Source of the DNA: Ectobius pallidus
Lineage: Eukaryota > Arthropoda > Insecta > Blattodea > Ectobiidae
Direction of reading: 5' to 3'
NCBI GenBank assembly: GCA_964059195.1
Contig: CAXKWD010000006.1
Span: 8,300,530-8,364,529 of the forward strand
Length of the DNA: 64,000 nucleotides
The notes below the pieces were generated by a model. It had not been told where the DNA came from. It saw nothing but the letters and a program-made list of their open reading frames with translations, and ran no database searches. Every line of letters begins with the position of its first letter. Positions within the stretch are counted from its first letter, which is position 1. Shown piece by piece: positions 22,591 to 34,107 of the stretch. A program made the translations under genes and the position numbers.

Positions 22591-23090
22591 GTAATCCCCA
22601 AATTAGCGAACGCATAGGGAAAGTTTTCCGAAAATAAAATAGTTCCAGCATATAAAACTGAAAAACTATTGAAAAAATGTTTTCCCAGTATAAACGGCTT
22701 GGCACGAATAATGACAAAATGAACTTTCCAAGAGTGTATTCAGTGAAATGCAGTGATTGTGAGGGAATTTATGTCAGGGAAACAAGGAGGGACTTTAAAA
22801 CTAAAATCCATGAGCATGTAAGGGATGTAAGTAGTGGTAAATGCTATCGGCATCAGGGGGTGTGTTTGAATAGATATTATGGTGATATAGATGAGGAATG
22901 GAAAAACAGATAGCCTACCTTATAAGTAATGTTTTTATCGATGGCCACCATGACAAAACAATCTTCCTGCTGAGCAGTATAGTATGAATTGTCACCTGAG
23001 GAAGACTCAAAGGTGGAGTTAAAATGTCGCGTTTTTAGATTTTAACTTTTATCCACTGACAAAAATCATTTTAAAAACATCTTTTAACTG

Positions 23091-23669
23091 TACTGTATTT
23101 TACAGACTATAAGACGCACCTTGATTTTAGGACGGAAATTAAAAAAAAAAAAAAAAAAAAAAATTAATGTGACTCTAAAAGAAAAATTTTAAAGAGAAGA
23201 ATATACTTGACTGTACAAACAAATTATAAGCTTGTACAATGGAATCAGTGTAAATCACTTCTAACTTAAAACACGCGTTGTAGAAAAATCTCTTCTGTAC
23301 AGGTGGCATTGCGTAAATTTTAATTAACCGATATCTCATGAAAGACTGAAAATACTTTTACACCTCTGACCCTCAGTTCAGCCTATGGTTAGTGTAACTG
23401 GACAAGGCTGTTTAGAGGTCATTCCCTTCATTTAAACCACCTAGCGGAGAAAACTCCCTTTGTATAAAAAGAACTCCACATTACTTTTCTTTTTGCATTG
23501 TATACCTGGCTTCCAGCTACCCTCGTTTTACGATTGTGACAGTCTGTGCCACCTTGTTTACAATTATGATATTCCAGCAATATTTACCATCATTTTAATT
23601 TTTTTAGTGTACTTCGGACCATTAGACACACCCCAACTTTCAAGGTATTATGGTCCGTAAAATACGGTA
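23091..23669. mobile_element. MITE with ACCGTATTTTACGGAC-type ends
   Basis: TACTGTATTTTACAGACTAT at 23091 is inverted at 23650-23669 (GGTCCGTAAAATACGGTA). An A-run lies at 23143-23163. The interior is non-coding. Confidence 0.6.
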
Positions 23670-24344
23670 TATTTATCCACAGAATTACATGTTGTTAATG
23701 TAGCACACTAATGAACTTCTGTATAACTTCCACAAATTACAAGATTTTTTGTTAACATGAACTTTTTACACTGTCCACTTTGCTTCCTAATTGCTTGAAA
23801 TCTAGTAGGTGGCTAGTTAAGGATATTCTCACAAGTTCATCAGTTACAACTGCTCGATGCTAGGGTTTGGCCACCGTGGGAAGAAGAAAATCATTTATTA
23901 GAAACATAAATGAAGCTGCTTTCCTCTCTGCAAGTTGTCATTGGACACAGCTTACTAATTCTATCTAACAAGACAATTATGAAGTACATAGCGTACATAA
24001 ATATAAACAGTTTTACATTACTTTTCTAAACAGAAGCTCATAATTACTTTTTAGAGTAAATATGGTGATTCATGATGGATATTGAATCAACAATGATGGT
24101 TTCAGTAAGATGTTTGGTTTCTTCTTTGGTGATCCCTAGTTTTTGCAGATGATGTGCAACAGAGCGATAGATTGTACCTCTAGAACCAAACATAAGACCA
24201 TGTACAGAAAAATGACAGCCACCTGATCTTGCATGGTATTTTTCTTTAAGGAATGGGATGCAGCTCTTGTAGATGCTCTTTTTCTCCATGTGAACATTTT
24301 CGACTTGATCATCATTGTTAGATTCAAAGTGAATCAAAGGATAT

Positions 24345-25634
24345 CAGTGGCGGCTATTCAGGGGAAGTAGGTGAAGTAGCACTTCACCAGTATTTTTCCT
24401 TTACAATACGTATTTTTAAAGTTTATTTTCCATATCACGAATGTTGGTTTTTACTATAATTGTATCTGTATTTTTTAGTTGCCCGCCACGCCACCACCTG
24501 GTGTCAAAACTATGAGATCCTGAGAGCGCAGCATGCTTCAAGTCGGCCGTGTGAAGGTGAACTGGATACTATTCCCTCCGTTGCATGGGTAGTCTGTTCA
24601 ACTCAAAATGAGATGGCAAGCAGCAGTTTTCTCGCTTATCCCACGTCCACTAGGTGACGAGAACAGACTACCCATGAAGCAGTCCTCTTGTTCAGGCATT
24701 TTCTTCGCTAGTACCTCACACTGTCAGCTCGGAGAAACTGGTGGACACGTTTGCACTTGAATACAGGGTTCATAATGCACATATATTATCCATCACAACC
24801 TTGATGTTAATGCGTTGAACACTACAAATATAATTACACTGTAATTGTTCTTCTAATCCCAATCCACTTGCCAGTTTATACTCCGAAGAGAACGTGGATC
24901 ATGATGTTTCATTCCTACAATGCATATTTTTTCATAGGTAATCATACGACATGGGACATATTAATGAGAATGACTGCATATTAATGCCTTAAAGTATCCA
25001 GTAACGAGCTGAAGTTTATCAGATAAAATTGCATCTTTCCGACCCTCGCAAGCATATTAACTTATAAGATAAACAGCAGTCATTGGTCGATTGCTAAAGA
25101 TTATTAGTCAATACCAAGTCCGCATCGCATGAATGGAATATTCTGAATAATCTGATTAGGAGAATAATAATTACGATAAACATCGATAGATTCGCAGCGG
25201 AGAAGCAGGATCGAATTTATCTCATGAATCTCATAATCCCGAGTGGGATTTATTAAGAGTATTCCATGAATAAAATGTATCAGATTTTATAAATAATAAC
25301 TACATTCTTACCCCCATTGTTTAAAATCAAATCATCATTGTGCCAGCTGTCAGATCACGACGTAGTCCTACTAAATGAAGAATAAAAAATGTTGCCAGAT
25401 ACTAACTAATCTGCCAAGTATCTTGTTTAGCGAATATTTCAATTCAGAAAGAACTTCTACTGCAGCTAGAAGAAAAGCAGCCATTCTATGATGATATCAC
25501 CGACAAGTTTGCAGCCTTAAAGGGCTGCCGAAGGATTGTTTTGGTATACAAGACATAGGTGTATTCTGTTATTAACATAATCATGTGGCATTTTTTTTCT
25601 CTTCACCTAATTTTCCGGCCATGCGCCGCCACTG
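24345..25634. mobile_element. hAT-like non-autonomous element
   Basis: CAGTGGCGGC begins at 24345 and GCCGCCACTG ends at 25634. The flanking octamers AAGGATAT (24337-24344) and AAGGATGT (25635-25642) agree at 7 of 8, typical of hAT insertion. The subterminal AGGTGAAG also inverts. Its 1290 bp contain no transposase but do contain repeat segments C, A and B (25001-25440). Confidence 0.75.
25001..25440. repeat. Repeat segments C-A-B in a permuted order
   Basis: C (25001-25135), A (25185-25285) and B (25300-25380) match 9077-9215, 6760-6857 and 7595-7700. Here C directly precedes A. At the other locus A and B lie left of the recombinase copy and C lies right of it. Confidence 0.5.
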
Positions 25635-26032
25635 AAGGATGTAAGCTGTTTTAGCTCCTTTCTTGAATGCTATAACATCTACAGCATGCACTTTCTCAAA
25701 ACATCCATATCCTTCATTGGTCAGGAGGCTGGACAATGAATGTTTTACCCGATGATGTCTCTGATTAACAAGCAGTGAATTAAATGGACATGATCCGAGT
25801 ATGTGACTCGGTGTTTCTGACTCCTTTATACACCTTCTGCAAAAGGATGATCTATTAATAACACAGTTATGCTTCCTAAGATGGCTGACAGGCAGTAATA
25901 CCCTGTAACTACGCTCCGGCTTTGCTGTTATATATTGCAGGTGTTTTAGTGACGTTCGTGTGGAAATCATACACCACCTATCAGCTGTGAACAGTCTCTT
26001 CATTTTAAGGTAATTAAAGTCAGAAATTAATT

Positions 26033-26640
26033 ATGGCAGGAGGAAAGAAGAGTGATCATACGTCAGTGGAAGAAACTGTAAAGCGCATTCTAGCCGACTC
26101 TCTACAAGATCCGAGCTTGCTGCAGGTGCTGGCAACACTGCTGAGAGATCAAGTGATGGCGGAACTTCAGAAATCAGTTGGTGAGTGTACTGCAGCAATT
26201 GAAAATCTAAAACGAACTATAATGGAGAAAGCGTAATAAATTCGTTACAAATGAAAGTGAACGACCTCGAGCAGTATCAGAGGAGGCAGTGCCTGAGGGT
26301 TTTTGATGTGGAGGAGGAGGCAGAAGAGGACACTGACAGAAAGGCAATTGAAGTGGCTAAAAAAATTGGTGTCGAGCTTTCGCTGTTAGACGTTGATCGT
26401 AGTCACCATGTGGGAGTCAAGCACAATCATAGGCCACGGCCTATTATTATCAAGTTTGTAAGTTATCGCAAAAGGAATGAGGTGTTTCGAAACAAGAAAG
26501 CTCTGAGGGGGTCACGTATTGTTCACGAAGACCTCACCAGAGCACGCCACAAGCTGCTACAAGACACTATTAGCAAGTATGGTATGAAAAATGTGTGGTG
26601 CTGTCATAGCGAAAGTTGGGGAAGAAAAGCGGCGGATTAA
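26033..26640 (+). pseudogene. LINE ORF1 (L1-ORF1/Transposase_22-like RNA-binding protein), frameshifted
   Basis: ATG 26033 opens MAGGKKSDHTSVEETVKR and a coiled-coil-like stretch. A frameshift near 26233 moves the reading to the frame of 26251, which has NDLEQYQRRQCLRVF, IDRSHHVG-like DVDRSHHVGVKH and FVSYRKRNEVFRNKK. These match the RRM-like core of ORF1 proteins in insect LINEs, which coat the element RNA. The end (after KYGMKNVW) is truncated. ORF2 of the same element follows at 26832. Confidence 0.75.
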
Positions 26641-26831
26641 TAGTCCAAGAGATTTAGATTAGATATAAGCCTAGAGCGTGTTTTGGACATGTCTTGTCTT
26701 ATTATTTTTTCTATACTTTAGTATTAGTTTCTCTTTTAATTATATTATTAGACTCAATTTAAAACATACAATAGGTTAGCTAGATAATATCTACGTAAAT
26801 ACTCTTAGTCATAAGTCTCAAGCTGGCAACA

Positions 26832-29800
26832 GTGGTCGGCACAGGTGGTCCTTTGACAGTCTCTGAAAATGAATGGGGCAGTGACCTCTCTTCCCCTCTT
26901 CTTTCTATGTCCGCTGGGGGAGATGGAATTCCTCCCCAGCTCACACCTCCTTTGACAAGTCTATGCAATAATCACCCCTACTCACTCTTGGCGGTGCATT
27001 TGAACGCTCAAAGCCTAGTTGCTCATTATGATGAAATTCTCGCAATGTTTTCTGTTTTAAATGTACAAGTTATCTTGATTTCGGAATCGTGGCTAAAACC
27101 TACCTTACCTTCCTCCTTATTCCAGCTAGATGGATTTTCTTTAGTACGGAATGACCGTATCAATAAACGAGGTGGTGGCGTTGCAGCCTATGACAGGTCT
27201 GATCTTAACCCGAAAGTTATCTATGCTTCGTCCGGCGAGTACAACGCGAAGGCTGAAATTTTGTGTCTAGAAGTTAGAACTCGTTTTAAAAAATGTTTAC
27301 TCTGCGTTTGCTATCAACCTCCAAAAATTAACGACTTAATTGAAATTGAAAACGTACTAGTAAATGCACATGCAAATTATGAGCACGTAATTATGATGGG
27401 TGACTTAAACATTAATTTACTTGATACTGACTGCAACAATACGAAACAGTTACTAACAATGCTCCGTTCTTGTGATATGACTGTCCTTCCTCTCAATCCA
27501 ACTCATCACAGTCACAATACTGATACTTTACTTGACATAATAATTACCATCAAACATGACAGAATACTGACTCATGGACAATGTATGGCTTCTACACCTT
27601 TTCAACCTCAATTTCGGAAAAGTAATTTCAATTTCGGAAAAAGTAATTTCAATTTCGGAAAAAGTAATTTCAATTTCGGAAAAAGTAAATTCAATTTCGG
27701 AAAAAGTAATTTTAATTTGGAAAAAGTAACTTCAATTTTGGAAATACGAGGGCTATTTTTTTTAAACATTATGGGGCATAAAATGAAAACCACAGTGAAA
27801 ATCCAAACTGTTTTATTTGGAACATTTCGGTACACTTTCTAGCTACTTCTCTACCTAGTCGCGCTCCGATTGAGACATTTGTTGAAGCGTGGTGCAACTT
27901 TCAAGTACCCTCTTCAATAGGCTGGAGGCAAGCTTCTATGAAAAGGGTACTTGAAAGTTGCACCACGCTTCAAAAAATGTCTCAATCGGGGTGCGACTAG
28001 GTAGAGAAGTAGCTAGAAGGAGTACCTAAATGTTCCAAATGAAACAGTTTTGATTTTCACTGTGGTTTTCATTTTATGCCCCATCGGAGGTTTAAAAAAT
28101 AGCCCTCGTATTTCCGAAATGGAAGTTACTTTTTCCGAAATTGAAATTACTTTTTCCGAAATTGAGGTTGAAAAGGTGTAGTATTTCAAACCATGACATT
28201 GTCTATCTTGCATACAATCTCAACTGTTCAAAATCCACACCCAGAAAAATAACGTATCATGACTTAAGATTAATAAACAACAATGCATTAATTGAAGATG
28301 CAATATCAATACAATGGGAAACTATATGGACGTAAAAATCTGTTGACGATAAAATTGACCTACTGAATGAATACATAACCAAGTTATATGACAAGCATGC
28401 ACCGATACGCTCAAAAAGGGTTAAGAAAGCCCCTTCCCCCTGGTTGAATAATACTATACGTGACATCATGACAAAAAGAAATGCAGCTCTGAAAAAGTAC
28501 AGAAGTGATAAAACTAAAGAAAATTATGACTATTATAAGCACTTATGCAAGAAAACGACTCAAGCAATTAGAAACGCAAAACTTAGACATGTTTATGACC
28601 TTATTGGACCGAATTCAAACCCGTCTGACCTGTGGAGAAAACTTAGAACTATTGTTCTAAGTTTTCTATTGATTTAGTACAAACAAAGGCTCAGGTAGAA
28701 AACCTACCCTTCCCCATCGAAACTCTCAACGAACACTTTGTGTCAGTACAGACTTCGACTCTAAATGAAACCACAAAACTGCAGACAATGAATGAAATAC
28801 AAGAAACTACTCTCTTGACAGAAGAAAAATTTAATTTCTCCTATATCACACCAGAAGACGTAACGAAAACACTTAACCGTATAAGTACGAAAGCTGTAGG
28901 AGTAGATGGTTTCAACATAACCCTAATTAAAAGAATAATTAACATAATTTTACCGACAGTGACTCACGTTTTTAATGCCTCACTCATTACTTCTACATAC
29001 CCGACATTGTGGAAACAAGCTATTATCCGACCACTACCTAAAAACACTACTCCGACTACTAACAATGATTACAGACCAATAAGTATCCTTCCTACTTTAT
29101 CAAAAGTATTGGAACGCATTGTACACAGACAATTCTCTGACTACTTACGTGAACATCATATACTTGATGACTATCAATCAGGATTTAGGACTGGCCATAG
29201 CACGACATCGGCTCTGTTAAAAATCAATGAAGACATACGTGAAGCTACTGACCAACGTAAATTAACCATACTAACATTACTAGATTTCAGTAAGGCTTTC
29301 GACACTGTAGACATTGATATTCTAATATGTAAGCTTAAAAGATTGAACTGTTCTGGAAGTGTCATATCCTGGTTTGACTCCTACCTTCGCGAACGCCAAC
29401 AGTATGTTTTAGTAGGTGATCGTTTTTCTTCTTGGCGTTTCGGGAGGGCTGGTGTCCCCCAGGGCTGAATCCTAGAACCCTTACTTTTTAGTATATATAT
29501 TAATGATGTAACCAAAACGATAAAGCATTGTAGACATCACCTGTATGCTGATGATTTACAGCTGTACATTCATTCCCCTACTGACTTTATCAATGACACT
29601 GACGAAACTCAATGAAGACTTGGCTTCAGTTTGCAAATGGGCAGACAATTTTGGACTTACCTTAAACACAGGAAAATCGCAAGCAATTGTAATGGGACAT
29701 CAGCGTTTGATAAGTAGAGTAAATATTAATACCATACCGCGCGTGCAAATTAATGGCTCTCCTATAAACTATAGACTATCGGTAAAAAATCTTGGCATCT

Positions 29801-30375
29801 TTATGGATTCAGATCTAAATTGGAACACTCAAGTATCACACGTCTGTAAAAAGGTATATTCATTACTCCATTCTCTAAAAACTGTGAACGACTTCCTCCT
29901 TAGTGAACTAAAGAAACGTCTAGTCCAAGTGCTAGTGATGCCTCATTTTGATTACTGCGATATTCTGTTGATCAACTTAAACACCAGCCTTACAGACAGA
30001 CTTCAGCGTGCTCATAACGCTTGTGTTAGATTTATATGTAATATCAGACGATTTGACCACGTGACGCCATCTTTTCACATCTTGTCATGAATGCGCCTCA
30101 AACAACGAAGAATGATCCATTCTCTTATCTTCCTTCATAACATATTATTCTTTTCCTCTCCTTCTTATTTACACACTCGTTTTAATCTCCTTTCGACCTC
30201 ACGAACACATAAGCAAAATCTACTGCTTATTCCCCGACATACAAGATCTTTCTATTCTTCATCTTTTAGTGTATCAATTCCTCGCCTTTGGAATTCGTTG
30301 CCTTGTCATATCAGAGACTGTCGAAATGTACCACAATTTAGAAATAAATTGGATATCCATTTTATTAGTCATTAA
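26832..30375 (+). pseudogene. LINE ORF2 (AP-type endonuclease and reverse transcriptase), interrupted and broken
   Basis: Endonuclease motifs: LNAQSLVAHYDEI, ISESWLKP (catalytic E) and MGDLNIN (D, N). The SDH box reads SNHDIVYLAY, after the insertion at 27595-28178. A stop at 28334-28336 and a frameshift near 28670 separate the linker (HAPIRSKRVKKAPSPWLN). The RT has PLPKN, YRPISILP, FRTGHSTTSAL and DFSKAFDTVD. GVPQG is followed by TGA at 29466, where Ser is usual, then YADDLQLY (29541). The thumb runs to 30090 and the C-terminal tail to 30375 (RLWNSLPCHIRD). The number of lesions shows it is dead. Confidence 0.85.
27595..28178. mobile_element. 584 bp foldback element with TA target duplication
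   Basis: CACCTTTTCAACC at 27595 is inverted at 28178, and TA flanks both sides. Each arm is about 290 bp. It starts with tandem copies of a ~21 bp CGGAAAAAGTAATTTCAATT unit (six or so on the left, two or three on the right). It continues through ACGAGGGCTATTTTT, GGGGCATAAAATGAAAACC and GTTGCACCACGCTTCA-type sequence to a short loop near 27920-27935. No transposase is present. ACGAGGGCTATTTTT resembles a mariner end. Removing the element plus one TA rejoins the LINE endonuclease in frame. Confidence 0.85.
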
Positions 30376-30537
30376 TTTTATTTTAGTTTAGTTTATCAAA
30401 TTTGTAATTTTATTGTCTGTAGTATGTTTAGTTTTAATTTATAACTGTATGTTTGAGTGTCCATTCTTGATTGCTTTAACAAAAGTTAGTTGTTAAATTT
30501 TCACTTGACAAGCAAACTTAGATTTACCTTTGGTAAT

Positions 30538-30578
30538 CCGGACGGCCGTTTCGCACTATTTTAGTGCGTCATTAGCGG
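30538..30578 (-). ncRNA. Hammerhead ribozyme motif with mutated core (left arm)
   Basis: Minus strand: CCG, then CTAATGA (consensus CTGATGA), the stem II hairpin GCACTA/TAGTGC, GAAAC, GGCC, GTC, CGG. It is the inverted partner of 32130-32170. The G to A change in the first core box should abolish or strongly reduce self-cleavage. Confidence 0.65.
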
Positions 30579-32129
30579 TTTTCGAACTGCTACTGGTGGG
30601 TGCCTGTGTTGTACACCTAGGTGGTGTGGGTGTTGCGTTGGTCTTGAGGTGGGAGTGGGAGTATTTGGCGGTGTTTGAATGTCAGGTATCGTGTCAAAAA
30701 GTGTGTGTGATTTGAAGTGTAGTTGGTCATTCAGTATAGATGTGGGGTGATTTTTTGTGTGTTTATATATTTCTAGTTGTTCTATTGTGTTTAGTTTGCG
30801 ACTTTTGTGGAGTGTGTGGAGAATTTCCATGTTCGTGTCTATGTTAGTGTAATTGTGGTTTGTGTCAAGTAGGTGTTCTGCATAATTTGATTTTCTGTTG
30901 TGGGGGTGTTTGAGTGCTTTTATGTGTTCTTGGAATCTTGTTCTAAAGGATCTGCCAGTTTGGCCTATATAGAAGTTGGGACAATTATTGCATTTCAGTT
31001 TGTATACTCCAGTTTTGTTGTAGGTGTCCATTTGTGTGCTTTTCCTTGTTAGGTGTTTCTTTAGCGTGTTGTTCGTTTTGAAGGCTATGTTGTACTTGAG
31101 TTTTTTGAAAGTTGATGCTGTTTTGTGAGTTTTCTTACCGTAGTATGTTAGTGTGATGAACTTCGTTTTTGGTTCTTGGGTTTGTGTGTGTTCTTTTAGC
31201 TTGTGTTTAGTGTTTCTTAGTATTCTATCTACTGTGCTGGGGTTGTAACCATTTTCTTGGGCTATGTATTTGATGGTGTTTAGTTCATTTTTGAAATCTT
31301 CCATCTCCATTGGTATATTGAGTAGGCGGTGAACCATGAAGTGGTAAGCTGCGTGTTTGTGTTGGGCAGGGTGGTTCACCGCCTACTCAATATACCAATG
31401 GAGATGGAAGATTTCAAAAATGAACTAAACACCATCAAATACATAGCCCAAGAAAATGGTTACAACCCCAGCACAGTAGATAGAATACTAAGAAACACTA
31501 AACACAAGCTAAAAGAACACACACAAACCCAAGAACCAAAAACGAAGTTCATCACACTAACATACTACGGTAAGAAAACTCACAAAACAGCATCAACTTT
31601 CAAAAAACTCAAGTACAACATAGCCTTCAAAACGAACAACACGCTAAAGAAACACCTAACAAGGAAAAGCACACAAATGGACACCTACAACAAAACTGGA
31701 GTATACAAACTGAAATGCAATAATTGTCCCAACTTCTATATAGGCCAAACTGGCAGATCCTTTAGAACAAGATTCCAAGAACACATAAAAGCACTCAAAC
31801 ACCCCCACAACAGAAAATCAAATTATGCAGAACACCTACTTGACACAAACCACAATTACACTAACATAGACACGAACATGGAAATTCTCCACACACTCCA
31901 CAAAAGTCGCAAACTAAACACAATAGAACAACTAGAAATATATAAACACACAAAAAATCACCCCACATCTATACTGAATGACCAACTACACTTCAAATCA
32001 CACACATTTTTTGACACGATACCTGACATTCAAACACCGCCAAATACTCCCACTCCCACCTCAAGACCAACGCAACACCCACACCACCTAGGTGTACAAC
32101 ACAGGCACCCACCAGTAGCAGTTCGAAAA

Positions 32130-32170
32130 CCGCTGATGATGCACTAAAATAGTGCGAAACGGCCGTCCGG
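32130..32170 (+). ncRNA. Minimal type I hammerhead ribozyme of a PLE (right arm)
   Basis: CCG (stem I) is followed by CTGATGA at 32133-32139. Stem II is GCACTA/TAGTGC with an AAA loop, then GAAAC. A tiny stem III/loop GGCC follows, then GTC (cleavage expected after the C at 32167) and CGG closing stem I. All core boxes match the hammerhead consensus. PLEs of many animals are known to carry such minimal hammerheads with a very short stem III, thought to work best as dimers. Confidence 0.8.
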
Positions 32171-32327
32171 ATTACCAAAGGTAAATCTAAGTTTGCTTGT
32201 CAAGTGAAAATTTAACAACTAACTTTAATTTATAATTTATCAGTTCTTGTATTGTTTGTTGTATGTATTATTTACGATATGTATAGTTTTACTGGTGCAG
32301 TGGAAGAAAAGGCCATATTCGCCAGTA

Positions 32328-32354
32328 TAAATAAATAATAATAATAATAATAAT
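32328..32354. repeat. (AAT)n microsatellite
   Basis: A run of AATAATAAT directly after the palindromic PLE; a common 3' junction feature. Confidence 0.7.
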
Positions 32355-32449
32355 TACAGGGACTCCTTGTAGGTTTGTATAATTAACATTCAAATTCAGC
32401 ACCTTTTCCACCATGAAACTGTTATCAACAGGATATATATATATATTTT

Positions 32450-32870
32450 TTTTTTTAATGTGTCGCTCCGATACCTTGCCAAGGCATAGATGACTTCGCC
32501 AAAAGACTTAAGGCACATTAACTTTCTAAGTTGTCTAGAACTTTTATGGCCATTTGTTATTTCCATTGGCAGGTCTAAGCGAGCAAGGCTATCTCTAACT
32601 TCTTATTTGTAGTTAAAAATTTCAAGGAAACTTGGATCTTCACAATTTGAAAGTTTGTGAGCAACGGATAAATGTTGCAATGGAGCCCACGTAAATTCCG
32701 TGGTGCTTATAACATAGCATTGGCTGCTCTGTTAGGAAGAGAATTTCATTCACAGTTCGTCTTATTATAACATCTAGACCATCAAGAATGTATAATGGGA
32801 TTTTAGTCAAGGGTGCCGTCTGAAGAGGGTAAATTAGAGAAGGGAAAATGTATTGGTTAATTATGTTCAA
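32450..32870 (-). pseudogene. R2-like LINE reverse transcriptase fragment
   Basis: The minus-strand frame 32870-32640 encodes NIINQYIFPSLIYPLQ, then APLTKIPLYILDGLDVIIR and VNEILFL. It resembles the R2-type RT thumb/linker (pattern FIYPSLTF...P...IP..FL..LD...R..VKE.L.LP). The downstream part to about 32450 has stops. It may belong to the same family as 24044-26003, covering an earlier part of the protein. Confidence 0.55.
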
Positions 32871-33054
32871 CTTCCGATTGGCTTACAGTAAAGGCGACTT
32901 GGATAGTTTTTCTAAATTTTGTTGTAGTAACGATACCTAACGACAAATAGTGGAACTCTCATTTGCATTCAAGAAAGTTAAAAATATTAAATTACATCCG
33001 GCATAAGTTTTTTCTTCTTTCAAAGTTACTTAACTTTACATAATATTATCTCTA

Positions 33055-33725
33055 CACAATCGTGTACGTAACAAGGTTATAAAGTCATGCGAGAGTTCTC
33101 AGATATAGTCCAAGTCAAGAGGAAATAGTAAAACCAATGCTTAAGTTAGAGATAGTTATGCGAGTGTTCTAAGAGGTGAAATAAGACGCGAGAAAATAAT
33201 TACTATAATGCTTAAGATACAGATCGTTGTGAGGTTTCCAAGAGGAAGAATAAGACGAAAGAAAATGACAAATTATTAATGTAAAGAAAGTCGTGTGAGA
33301 GCTCCCTGAGATGAAGTAAGACATGATAAAGTAGTCATTTCAATGTTTATAGTAAAGAAAGTTGTGAGTTTTCAAAGAGCTGGAATAAGACAAAAGAAAG
33401 TCGAAAAAATTAATTAGGGCAGAGTAAATCGTATGAGAGCTCCCTGAGATGGAATAAGATGCAAGAAAATAGTTATGTCAATTCTTATGGTACAAAACTA
33501 AGTGTGCGTTTTTCAAGAGCCACAATAAGATGAGAGAAAATAGCAATAATTTTATTAGGGTAGAAAAAGTTGCATGAGAGTTCACCGAGATGGAGCGAGG
33601 AAATTGTAATTTTAATGCTTAAGGTGGAGAATGTTGTGTTGTGTTTTCTTAAAGAGCTGGAATCAGACGAGGGAAAATAAACATTTTATTAAGGGAGAGA
33701 GAGTCGCATGTGTGTGCCAAGAGTG
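33055..33725 (+). repeat. Degenerate tandem array, ~68 bp units in alternating pairs
   Basis: About ten units. One type contains GTCGTGTGAGAGCTCCCTGA and GAT. The other contains GTTGTGAGTTTTCAAAGAGC and TGGAATAAGAC. The two alternate along the array, giving a higher-order period of about 137 bp. The A/T-rich joints carry GAAAATA and TTAAGG. No gene. Confidence 0.75.
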
Positions 33726-34107
33726 ACAGAATCCATTTTTGTGAATTAACATTAGAATTTGGTAACGTGATACAGGAAGTGACGTTACAGCCCAGTGCTG
33801 CTGAACAGTTGTAGCTGCTCTCCAAGTGATTTACTACTGCAAAGTCAATATGGCAGAAGGAGGAATTGTCGCTAGTCTTCGACTGTTTGTGGAATATAAA
33901 ATGAGTCTAGATTAAAATGAAGAAATCTCTAACGAGAAGGAAATATGTTTTTTTTTTTTTCCAAAGTCTTATTGAACTAATGAAAATCACATTTTACGCT
34001 ATTTTAGCACTGAAAAACTAGTGAGCAAATTGTTTACTATGCTGTAAGATGCCAATTTAAACAATCAATCGTTACCTAAGTTATAACACTTACTAAGGTC
34101 TGGCCGT

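Larger units (their letters stand above)
20320..23090 (+). mobile_element. Decayed Penelope-like element with inverted ends and two insertions
   Basis: The left end (20320-20365) and right end (about 23045-23090) are inverted copies (AAAGATGTTTTTAAAAT, TTTTTGTCAGTGGATAAAAG). RT pieces: SPKTHK from 20480 with an in-frame TGA where PLEs have Arg, SLDVVLLYPSIP, GLAMGNPVSGFVSD near 20855 and NFLDLRI near 21065. The connector AHRAIGL/LAEINGYCGRKVDNIW is at 21620-21770 and ERIGKVFRK near 22605. The GIY-YIG part VYSVKCSDCEGIYVRETRRD is at 22735-22800. It is interrupted at about 21150-21615 by a DUF4817-like fragment and at 21833-22590 by a hAT-like element. A degenerate hammerhead-like stretch (CTGAGGA...) lies at 22996-23030. 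Confidence 0.8.
24044..26003 (-). pseudogene. R2-like LINE 3' end, split by a hAT-like element
   Basis: Minus-strand coding sequence in two parts, 26003-25635 and 24336-24044. The first has the zinc knuckle CRRCIKESETPSHILGSC (CX2CX8HX4C) followed by VDVIAFKKGAKTAYIL. The second has HFESNNDDQVENVHMEKK, IYKSCIPFLKEKY and GSRGTIYRS. This arrangement is the C-terminal knuckle and restriction-like endonuclease region of R2-type LINEs. Only the 3' end is present; the plus-strand LINE starts just beyond 26010. The break at YIL coincides with the 8 bp duplication of the inserted element. Confidence 0.7.
30482..32226. mobile_element. Near-perfect 855 bp inverted duplication of a PLE 3' end
   Basis: The left arm 30482-31336 and right arm 31372-32226 are exact-length inverted copies with only a handful of differences, around a 35 bp spacer. 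Each arm encodes, reading outward, the PLE connector (HRLLNIPMEMEDFKNELN), a linker, the GIY-YIG nuclease (GVYKLKCNNCPNFYIGQTGR) and a 3' region with a hammerhead motif. The minus-strand frame is 31379-30561 and the plus-strand frame 31329-32147. The RT domain is absent from both. The two nucleases differ at single residues (LFDTI/FFDTI). Confidence 0.9.
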
